Assembly (NCBI RefSeq): GCF_022836875.1 | Contig: NZ_CP090376.1 | Location: forward strand, 2,728,001-2,792,000 | Origin: Flavobacterium enshiense | GTDB taxonomy: Bacteria; Bacteroidota; Bacteroidia; Flavobacteriales; Flavobacteriaceae | Direction: 5' to 3' | Length of the DNA: 64,000 bases | In this document: positions 56,777-63,660 of the stretch, in pieces | Layout of the letters: each line of letters starts with the position of its first letter | How positions within the stretch are numbered: position 1 is the stretch's first letter | Notes under the pieces: model-generated | What the model was told of the DNA's origin: nothing | Database searches by the model: none | The model's input: only the letters and a program-made list of their open reading frames with translations | Made by a program: the position numbers and the translations under genes

Positions 56777-57052
56777 ATGAAAAACAACTTATTCAAAAAA
56801 ATATACTTGCTAGCATTCTTCGCTATTATTATTGGAACAATGATGAAAATTAGCAATATAAATGGTTCTCAAATTTTATTCATTATTGGCATCCTTTCCA
56901 CTTTGGGTTATATAATAATTGGAATATACGAAGTCAATGTATCGAAAAAGATAAATCAATCTGAAAAAATCATGTGGACAATTGGTTTTATAGTCATCCA
57001 CTATCTTGCTGGATTATTATATCTACTAGGTGGTAGAAAAAGAATCGCTTAA
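56777..57052 (+). CDS. Cassette 23: small membrane protein
   Basis: The 91-residue protein has three hydrophobic helices (LLAFFAIIIGTMMKI, LFIIGILSTLGYIIIGIY, TIGFIVIHYLAGLLYLLG). It was not recognised. Ends are GTTAGCCGT and ACGGCTAAC. Confidence 0.62.
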   Translation: MKNNLFKKIYLLAFFAIIIGTMMKISNINGSQILFIIGILSTLGYIIIGIYEVNVSKKINQSEKIMWTIGFIVIHYLAGLLYLLGGRKRIA

Positions 57053-57129
57053 ATTCGTTTAAAATGTTAATAAAAACTTATTCCAATAGTTTTTAAGAAT
57101 TATTGAGAAATAGAAAAAACCGAACGGCT

Positions 57130-57254
57130 AACAGCGGTTTTGTGAAATTGGGGTTTTAGGCAAAATTTAAAGGCAATTTTATATATTTGACTTCAATTCT
57201 AATGGAATGGTTTGGGAACAAAAATCCCCAACTCCACAAAGCCGGCGGGACGTT
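57130..57254 (+). repeat. attC-like site 23 (short C type, 125 bp)
   Basis: Arms GTG/CAC: TTTTGTGAAATTGGGG against CCCCAACTCCACAAAGCC. Confidence 0.85.
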
Positions 57255-57932
57255 ATGCACCACTTTAAAATAACATCAAATTTGACACGACTTCTATTCA
57301 TATTGACAATATTTCTTGTTATGACAGCTTGTTCTAATCGTTCAGACAACAAATCCGAAATAGACAACTCTGTAGATACAACAAAATCTTTCAAAGTTTA
57401 TAATTACTGGGTGAAACCAAAAAAATCATTTGACTTCAATTCATTAGGAAAGTCATCGGGCGACACTCTTCACTTGGTGACTTGTTCGGACTATGTTTAT
57501 TTCCCTTTTGGTAAGTTGACAGACAAATCTTCACTGACAACAAGCTTGCTTAAAGATTTTACAATTACAAATTTTCAACGAGACACTTTTACAAATACAA
57601 ACATAACTCCCCCATTTTTTCAATGGAGCGAATCATTGGACTTAAAACTTGCGAACAATAAACTCAATATATTTTTGGACAATGACCTCGAAGCATCGAT
57701 TCACGGATACATTCGAGGTGGACAAATAGTAGATAGCAAAGTAGTTTTTTCGGATAATATAAAAGTTGGAATGAGCGTGGAGGACTTTTACAAAACATTC
57801 TTTGACTACTTTCCGACAGAATTAAACAAGAAATATAACGTTGTGGAGTTTGAGTCGTGCGTGACAGATGTAACACACATCTACACATTTGAAAACGGGC
57901 AATTAAGTTCAGTAAAATTTGTTTCTCAATGA
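57255..57932 (+). CDS. Cassette 24: lipoprotein starting in the cassette core
   Basis: The product is 225 residues from an ATG in the cassette core (GTTATGCAC). It has a lipoprotein signal (FLVMTACSN, Cys26) and was not recognised otherwise; KVGMSVEDFYKTFFDYFP near the C-terminus resembles short repeats in exported proteins. An upstream TTG-type frame is only the attC-like site. Placing the start codon at the recombination point means the gene is intact whatever site precedes it. Ends are GTTATGCACC and GGTGCATAAC. Confidence 0.68.
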   Translation: MHHFKITSNLTRLLFILTIFLVMTACSNRSDNKSEIDNSVDTTKSFKVYNYWVKPKKSFDFNSLGKSSGDTLHLVTCSDYVYFPFGKLTDKSSLTTSLLKDFTITNFQRDTFTNTNITPPFFQWSESLDLKLANNKLNIFLDNDLEASIHGYIRGGQIVDSKVVFSDNIKVGMSVEDFYKTFFDYFPTELNKKYNVVEFESCVTDVTHIYTFENGQLSSVKFVSQ

Positions 57933-57953
57933 CAGACAGAAAAGCGGTGCATA

Positions 57954-58078
57954 ACAGCGGTTTTAAGAAATTGGGGTTTGAGTGTTTAATGGAACGATCT
58001 TTTTGTACATTTGACTTCAGTCCTAATGGAATGGTTTGGGAACAAAAATCCCCAACTTCTTAAAGCCGGCGGGACGTT
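57954..58078 (+). repeat. attC-like site 24 (short C type, 125 bp)
   Basis: Arms AAG/CTT. The interior has TGTACATTTGACTTC, a TAnnTTTG match (TACATTTG). Confidence 0.85.
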
Positions 58079-58101
58079 AGCTGCTATATTTTAAAAACTT
58101 C

Positions 58102-58953
58102 ATGGCAAAATTTCAACATAAAAATGACCATCATACAACTCCGAGATGTTATTTGAAAAACTTTTCAGATGATGGAAAATTTATATTTAGAAAGCTAAAA
58201 GAAAAAAATAAATTCGGAAAAGAAAATCTTGATTTACAAAAACCAATTTCTCTAAAAAGCGCTACTGTAAATGATAATTTTTATACAATAAAAAAAAGTA
58301 TTGAACCAATGATGGTTGAAACTATTTTTTATGATTTTGAAGTTGAAAATTATTACGATAATTTATATAAAAAATTAATCAGTAACGATTCAGAAATAAT
58401 AATCACTATGGAGGAAAGAACCCGTTTATTGATGTTTTTCCTTTCCTTACATTGTAGAACTCCAAAACAATTTGATATATTTTTCAAAAATATTCCAAAA
58501 GAACTCGCACACGAAATGGATATTATTAAAGAAGAATACAAAGCAGGACATATCGGAAAAACTTTACTTGAGTTTATAAAGAAACACGATTACAAAATAT
58601 TCAAGGTTGCGAAATTATCAGATAACTCAGAGTTTTTAACAAGTGATAATCCTTTCCTAATTGTCAATTCAGAAGGACATTTAAAAAATATGGAATTCAG
58701 GGAACAATTTAACGAACAAAACAAATTCATAATTCCAATAGATACCAAACATTGCCTCATAATGACTAATGCTACAGACAGAAATGGAATTTCAATTGAA
58801 GGCAAAGTCTTTTATAATAAAATTGAAAGAATGAGCGTTGATTGCAATTTTGCTCAGACCATTAATTTTCTAACTGTTGAAAATGCTGAAAAATTAATTT
58901 TTGGTTCGGAAAAATATATTAAGGCATTTTTTAGTTTTATAAAATTTGAGTAA
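58102..58953 (+). CDS. Cassette 25: DUF4238 protein
   Basis: The 283-residue protein matches DUF4238: NDHHTTPRCYLKNFSDDGKF, VNDNFYTIKKSIEPMMVETIF, FEVENYYDNLY and LTSDNPFLIVNSEGH. DUF4238 proteins are common in islands and of unknown function; a nuclease relationship has been suggested for HxxP-type starts but is not established here. Ends are GTTAGCTGCT and AGCAGCTAAC. Confidence 0.85.
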   Translation: MAKFQHKNDHHTTPRCYLKNFSDDGKFIFRKLKEKNKFGKENLDLQKPISLKSATVNDNFYTIKKSIEPMMVETIFYDFEVENYYDNLYKKLISNDSEIIITMEERTRLLMFFLSLHCRTPKQFDIFFKNIPKELAHEMDIIKEEYKAGHIGKTLLEFIKKHDYKIFKVAKLSDNSEFLTSDNPFLIVNSEGHLKNMEFREQFNEQNKFIIPIDTKHCLIMTNATDRNGISIEGKVFYNKIERMSVDCNFAQTINFLTVENAEKLIFGSEKYIKAFFSFIKFE

Positions 58954-58967
58954 TAAATACAGCAGCT

Positions 58968-59091
58968 AACAGCGGTTTTGAGCAAGTGGGGTTTTAGGGC
59001 AAAACTGAAACTCTTTTTTGTATATTTGGCTTAGTGATAAAACAAACTGAAGGAACAAAAGTCCCCACCTTCTCAAAGCCGGCGGGACGTT
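58968..59091 (+). repeat. attC-like site 25 (short C variant, 124 bp)
   Basis: Arms GAG/CTC. The interior has TATATTTGGCTTAGTG. Confidence 0.85.
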
Positions 59092-59127
59092 AGCAACAAT
59101 TTTGAAAAACTGCAATAGATATTCAGG

Positions 59128-60180
59128 ATGAACAAGAATTTAAAGAAACTCCATTTTATCTCAATAATATTCTTTATGACATTTCTAATTAGTTGCAATA
59201 GTCATGAAATTGATGGCAATAAAGTTTATTATGTATCTTGGAATGAAGGAACTGGAAAAAACAAAACCTTAATTCAAGGAGCAGATGCTGAAACTTTTAA
59301 AGAACTTGAACATTCAGATTATGCAATTGACAAAAACAATGTTTACTATGAAGCTGGAAAATTAAAAGACGCCAACCCTAAAACTTTTGTTTCTCTTTTA
59401 GATTATTATGGTAAAGACAATAGATTTGCTTATTATGGTGGTGCGAAAATTAATGGTGCTGAAAGTAAAACATTTGAAATAATAGACAAAGGACCATATT
59501 CTAAAGATAAGAAAGATTATTACTATGATACAATTGCTTTAAAAGTTTCAGATTTAAAAACATTCCAAATTTTAAATAAAGAATCTTCATTTGGAGATTG
59601 GGCAAAAGACAAGAATTTTTACTATTTATCTGGAAAAAAACATCCATTAGCTGATTACATGTCATTTGAGATAATAGGAAATGGATATGCTAAAGATAAA
59701 GTTAAAGTCTATTTTCAAGATAGTGTTGTAGTAAATGCCGACCCAAATACTTTCAAAACGATTGATTATGCGTACGGACAAGACAAAAAATATAGATTCG
59801 ATGGAAGCAAAAAATTAAACATTAAAGATCCAAATTCATTTGAACTTTTAAATTTTGGCTTCACAAAAGATAAGCTGCATGTATATAAAAATGACAGCGT
59901 TGTCAAAAATGCTGACCCAAAAACTTTTGAAATAATTGATTGGAAATGGGAAAAGGACAAATCAACTTGTTACTATCAAGGAAAACCAATGCCTAATGTT
60001 GATAGAAAAACATTCCAAACACTTCAAAACAATTACTCAAAAGACATCAATAATGTATACTACTACGAAAATGTTGTTCAAGGGGCTGATCCAAAAACAT
60101 TTAAAGTTGACGATTACACTTATATCGGTAAGGACAAATTTGGTTGTTATAACGCTGGGAAAAAGGTACCTTGCAATTAA
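59128..60180 (+). CDS. Cassette 26: DKNYY-repeat lipoprotein
   Basis: The 350-residue protein has a lipoprotein signal (FLISCNSHE, Cys23) and about ten repeats of roughly 30 residues of the DKNYY family: YAIDKNNVYYEAGKL, YSKDKKDYYYDTIAL, YAKDKVKVYFQDSVV, WEKDKSTCYYQGKPM, each followed by a (A/D)PKTF motif. DKNYY proteins are surface lipoproteins of unknown role. Ends are GTTAGCAACA and TGTTGCTAAC. Confidence 0.88.
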   Translation: MNKNLKKLHFISIIFFMTFLISCNSHEIDGNKVYYVSWNEGTGKNKTLIQGADAETFKELEHSDYAIDKNNVYYEAGKLKDANPKTFVSLLDYYGKDNRFAYYGGAKINGAESKTFEIIDKGPYSKDKKDYYYDTIALKVSDLKTFQILNKESSFGDWAKDKNFYYLSGKKHPLADYMSFEIIGNGYAKDKVKVYFQDSVVVNADPNTFKTIDYAYGQDKKYRFDGSKKLNIKDPNSFELLNFGFTKDKLHVYKNDSVVKNADPKTFEIIDWKWEKDKSTCYYQGKPMPNVDRKTFQTLQNNYSKDINNVYYYENVVQGADPKTFKVDDYTYIGKDKFGCYNAGKKVPCN

Positions 60181-60201
60181 TAATTCAAAAAAACTGTTGC
60201 T

Positions 60202-60326
60202 AACAGCGGTTTTGTGAAATTGGGGTTTTAGGTAAAATTTAAAGGTAATTTTATATATTTGACTTCAGTCCTAATGGAATGGTTTGGAAATAAAAATCCC
60301 CAACTCCACAAAGCCGGCGGGACGTT
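60202..60326 (+). repeat. attC-like site 26 (short C type, 125 bp)
   Basis: Arms GTG/CAC. The interior has TATATTTGACTTCAG. Confidence 0.85.
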
Positions 60327-60376
60327 AGCAGTAAGATTGCCCAAAGAGCGCGAAATTCAAAAACTTATTTTTTTCA

Positions 60377-61264
60377 ATGTCAAATAGTTTTCTATCATAC
60401 CAGCATGCTATTAATACAATCAACCTTTTATATAAAAAAAGTGGATTTGATTTTAATGAAAAAACTTTAGGAGAGAATATTTATAAAGAATTCAATATTG
60501 AAATCAAAAATTCAAAATACGCTTCTTTGTTTGCTTATGTGGACGAATATATTGTGCTTTTGAGAATAATTTCTCAATTTTATTTAATTGGTTCAAAAGA
60601 AAACAACAAACATTCTAGCACATATTACAAAATCACTATAAGACAAATTAAGCACTTATCATCTATTAGATTGTTGTGTAGCTATGGTTTAGATACAGAT
60701 GCAAGAACTATTTTACGACTACTCTACGAAACTTCCCTAGTATGGACACGTTGCAAACTTGATATAGATTTCTTAGAAGATTATAATAATAGTCTAGGAT
60801 TTAAAGAGTCTAATGAATTTTGGCATAAATATATTAAAAGTAGTAAAACAGAAAAATTCATAAAAGATGAAGTTTCTAAAAGAAAACTAACATGGTTAGG
60901 AGATTTAGATGATCAAATCTCACATATGAAAACAATTTTAAGCTCTACATCACATCCCAGTAATCTTGTAGATAATATAGATTTTGAAAACGATTTTAAT
61001 AGTGATTTTTTAGGTGTTGGAAAAGTATCAAAAAGTTCACATTTGACATTATCGTACGCAATCATGTGTACTGCAATGCCATTTAGTTTGTTACCAAATC
61101 CAGATGATAAATTTAAGATTTTGAAAAACTATGAGTTTAAATATTTACCTATAAATGATAAATTGAATTCATCTTTTGAATATTACATTGAATTAGAAAA
61201 AATGTTTCCCGTTTTATTCCTCATGCTAAGTAAATTTTCAAATGAATTAAATGAGAAAAAATAA
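60377..61264 (+). CDS. Cassette 27: DUF5677-like helical protein
   Basis: The 295-residue soluble helical protein contains IKHLSSIRLLCSYGLDTDARTILRLLYETSLVWTRCKLD (read in parts, residues about 95-135), the pattern seen in DUF5677-type proteins. The match is by eye. Cassette 12 may be a distant relative. Ends are GTTAGCAGTA and TACTGCTAAC. Confidence 0.62.
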   Translation: MSNSFLSYQHAINTINLLYKKSGFDFNEKTLGENIYKEFNIEIKNSKYASLFAYVDEYIVLLRIISQFYLIGSKENNKHSSTYYKITIRQIKHLSSIRLLCSYGLDTDARTILRLLYETSLVWTRCKLDIDFLEDYNNSLGFKESNEFWHKYIKSSKTEKFIKDEVSKRKLTWLGDLDDQISHMKTILSSTSHPSNLVDNIDFENDFNSDFLGVGKVSKSSHLTLSYAIMCTAMPFSLLPNPDDKFKILKNYEFKYLPINDKLNSSFEYYIELEKMFPVLFLMLSKFSNELNEKK

Positions 61265-61275
61265 ATCCTACTGCT

Positions 61276-61432
61276 AACAGCGGTTTTCTGCAATGGCGGG
61301 TTTAGGGATTTTTTGGGATGGTTAGTGATTGCATTTCTTCTTTAAAAGGAAGTTTTTTCTTTACTACTTTTCGGTATATTTGTAAACGTCAGTAATAAAA
61401 AACCGCCACTGACAGAAAGCCGGCGGGACGTT
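61276..61432 (+). repeat. attC-like site 27 (long type, 157 bp)
   Basis: Arms CTG/CAG; nearly identical to site 12. TATATTTG is in the interior. Confidence 0.85.
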
Positions 61433-61467
61433 ACCAGCAATGTTTCACCAAATGAACACATGAAAAT

Positions 61468-62388
61468 ATGCCAAATTTTTTATTGCTTTTAATAATTTTT
61501 TTTTCATTTTCAGTTAAAACTTATTCTCAAAATGAAAGAGATAAAGAAATTAAGGAAAAAATACTTCCGTTTTTAAATAGCGAAAGTTTTTACAATAAAA
61601 CTAAATATGACTTGGTAAAAAAAGACTTAAATGAGTTAGCCAAAAAATATGGATATGAAACCGATTTACAAACTCGGTTGTTAAATGCAAGTTTCCATCA
61701 CAAAGACACTTTGTATTTTAAAGCCCAATTATCAATCTTAGTTGAGAAATTTGGTTACGACATAAGATACACTTCAAACAAAGAGCTTTATTATTATGCC
61801 ATCACTGAAGGCAATATGTCATCATGGTTCAAAAAAATGTATATCAAAAATCATGGAATATGGTTAGAAAACAATTTTGAAAAACTAATTGATTTACATA
61901 AACTAAATCAATTACAGATTAAAGATCAAATCATAAACAAATTTGCTTCAAAAATTTATTTTTCGTCTTCGATGAGTAGCGAACAAAAGGAAATAATACA
62001 AAAGGAACTAAACAGTTTTAACCTCGAAAATATTTCTGAACTAAATTCAATAGCGCAAAAAATCGATTATTATCCAAATAGCAAACGATTTGCTGTAATT
62101 CAAAACGGATTTCAAAGCTTGTTAATTCACAACTTTCAACAGAAAATAACAATGGATAAAACATGGGAATATCTATTTCCGCTTATAAAGAAATCATATT
62201 TAAAATTTGATCTTGATAACACCATTTTTCAGAATTACGATTTTTACAGTTATTTAAATAATGGCTATCAAGAATTTAACTCTTATACCATTAAAGATAT
62301 TCCCATACAACTTCGAAAAAATGAAAATGAAATTCCATTAAAAAGCATCGAAACTTTCAACAAAATAAAAAAAGAATTCAACTGGTAA
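61468..62388 (+). CDS. Cassette 28: secreted helical protein
   Basis: The 306-residue protein has a signal peptide (FFSFSVKTYSQ) and a helical mature region (DLNELAKKYGYETDLQTRLL, KEIIQKELNSFNLENISEL). It was not recognised. Ends are GTTACCAGCA and GCAGGTAAC, a weaker match than in other cassettes. Confidence 0.66.
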   Translation: MPNFLLLLIIFFSFSVKTYSQNERDKEIKEKILPFLNSESFYNKTKYDLVKKDLNELAKKYGYETDLQTRLLNASFHHKDTLYFKAQLSILVEKFGYDIRYTSNKELYYYAITEGNMSSWFKKMYIKNHGIWLENNFEKLIDLHKLNQLQIKDQIINKFASKIYFSSSMSSEQKEIIQKELNSFNLENISELNSIAQKIDYYPNSKRFAVIQNGFQSLLIHNFQQKITMDKTWEYLFPLIKKSYLKFDLDNTIFQNYDFYSYLNNGYQEFNSYTIKDIPIQLRKNENEIPLKSIETFNKIKKEFNW

Positions 62389-62402
62389 TAAACACAGCAG
62401 GT

Positions 62403-62528
62403 AACAGCGGTTTTAAGAAATTAGGGTTTGGGTGTATAATGGAACGGTCTTTTTGTATATTTGGCTTTAGTCCTAATGGAATGGTTTGGGAACAAAAATC
62501 CCCAACTTCTTAAAGCCGGCGGGACGTT
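62403..62528 (+). repeat. attC-like site 28 (short C type, 126 bp)
   Basis: Arms AAG/CTT. The interior has TATATTTGGCTTTAG. Confidence 0.85.
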
Positions 62529-62560
62529 GTGCGAAAGTTAACAAAACTAACATAAATAAT

Positions 62561-63070
62561 TTGGATACAAATAAAAACTCCCTACGAGACTATATCAATA
62601 GAAATGTAAACATTCTTACTACAATAGGCATATTTAATGCACTAGCTATATATTCCTCATCGTTACCTATAAAAAATGAATTACCAAATATTTTGAGTCT
62701 ATTTTTTTTGCTATTATCATTTATAAGCTCTTTACCTACTTTATATGAAAAAAAACACAGACATACATTGATTACACACGCTTTTAGTATCATAATTCTT
62801 TCCTGTCAGTGTTTAATTATGATAATTGTTTCTGAAACATATTCTTGGGCGATGAAGAATATTATTACTCCTACTCTACTTTTATTATTTATGTCAATCT
62901 TAGGCACATATTCCTTTACTAGAATTTTAATTCATAAAGAATGGTTCAAAAACATGAATAATAACCATAAAATTTTATTTTCATTTTTTTATATTACATT
63001 AATGCTAATAGCCATTCTTTTCACTTTAAGCTTTGTTCTAAACCGACTTGGATGGGGGTTTAATAAATGA
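62561..63070 (+). CDS. Cassette 29: four-helix membrane protein
   Basis: The product is about 169 residues if translation starts at TTG 62561 (DTNKNSLRDYINRN follows); no ATG is suitable, and the longer frame would begin inside the attC-like site. It has four hydrophobic helices (ILTTIGIFNALAIYSSS, ILSLFFLLLSFISSL, AFSIIILSCQCLIMIIV and ITLMLIAILFTLSFVLN, with a fifth likely). It was not recognised. Ends are GTTGTGCGAA and TTCGCACAAC. Confidence 0.58.
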   Translation: MDTNKNSLRDYINRNVNILTTIGIFNALAIYSSSLPIKNELPNILSLFFLLLSFISSLPTLYEKKHRHTLITHAFSIIILSCQCLIMIIVSETYSWAMKNIITPTLLLLFMSILGTYSFTRILIHKEWFKNMNNNHKILFSFFYITLMLIAILFTLSFVLNRLGWGFNK

Positions 63071-63085
63071 TTAAAACCTTCGCAC

Positions 63086-63208
63086 AACAGCGGTTTGCAG
63101 CAAGTGGGGTTTTAGGGAAAAACCAAACATCTTTTGTATATTTGGCTTTAGTAATAAACAAACTAAAGGCACAAAAAATCCCCACCTGCAGCAAGCCGGC
63201 GGGACGTT
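63086..63208 (+). repeat. attC-like site 29 (short C variant, 123 bp)
   Basis: Arms GCAGC/GCAGC-type pairing: TTTGCAGCAAGTGGGG against CCCCACCTGCAGCAAGCC. The following core is GTTACCAGCC, the start of a cassette cut by the IS. Confidence 0.83.
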
Positions 63209-63276
63209 ACCAGCCATTTTAAAAAGTGCGTCGTCCTAAAATAGGTTGACTAAAAATTAAACACTTTTAGTATCCT

Positions 63277-63660
63277 ATGGAAACAACAAGAAAACAACCC
63301 TGCCGAAAAAATGAGTATCAGAAAATCAGTTTTGATCTCAAACTTTCCATCATTGACGAAATTAATAATGGACAAATCTCTGTAAACTATGCTGCCAAAA
63401 AGTATGGCATTTCTCGAAGTTCCATTGACTATTGGAGAAAGAAATTATCTAACTTTACATCCAAATCCAAAGCAATGAGCAAGAACGACGAGATTAAAAA
63501 ACTAAGAGAACGTATAGAAGAACTGGAATTTATTAAAGACTTCCAACAAGACATCATTGCTGATTTTGAAGTAACCACAGGACTGGATATCGCAAAAAAG
63601 TCGTTGCCCGAAACATTAGTAAAAGAGATAGAGAAAAAGAAAAGAAACCTTTTAAAGTAA
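63277..63660 (+). CDS. IS3-family transposase OrfA
   Basis: The 127-residue protein has an N-terminal helix-turn-helix (SFDLKLSIIDEINNGQISVN, YAAKKYGISRSSIDYWRKKL) and a leucine-zipper-type coiled coil (DEIKKLRERIEELEFIKDF). It binds the IS ends. A GAAAAAG slippery-type heptamer near its 3' end and the -1 position of orfB suggest programmed frameshifting to an OrfAB transposase. Confidence 0.88.
   Translation: METTRKQPCRKNEYQKISFDLKLSIIDEINNGQISVNYAAKKYGISRSSIDYWRKKLSNFTSKSKAMSKNDEIKKLRERIEELEFIKDFQQDIIADFEVTTGLDIAKKSLPETLVKEIEKKKRNLLK

Larger units (their letters stand above)
16735..63226 (+). mobile_element. Integron-like gene-cassette platform (interrupted at about 24.83-47.55 kb)
   Basis: A tyrosine recombinase, a Pc-like promoter, an attI-like core and 28 cassettes in one direction separated by attC-like folded sites make up the unit. 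The sites share their ends (AACAGCGG and GGCGGGACGTT), their arms covary, and each cassette starts and ends with its own inverted repeat beginning GTT and ending AAC. These are the hallmarks of an integron array. A separate integrative element and an IS3-family IS have inserted into it. The recombinase is not a canonical IntI, so the platform is named only by analogy. Confidence 0.85.

Noticed and set aside
18366..62793. Minus-strand ORFs of 60-90 residues overlapping each repeat
   Set aside because: They share the same repeat-derived peptides because they are translations of the attC-like sites; they have no independent starts or domain character.
18432..63208. CRISPR array
   Set aside because: Repeats are 121-159 bp, imperfect and separated by whole genes of 300-1100 bp; there are no cas genes and no unit of constant spacer length.
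18432..63208. Repeats as simple rho-independent terminators or REP elements
   Set aside because: A terminator would not explain the cassette-specific inverted repeats, the GTTRRRY-like core, the strict gene-site order or the embedded downstream-facing promoter.
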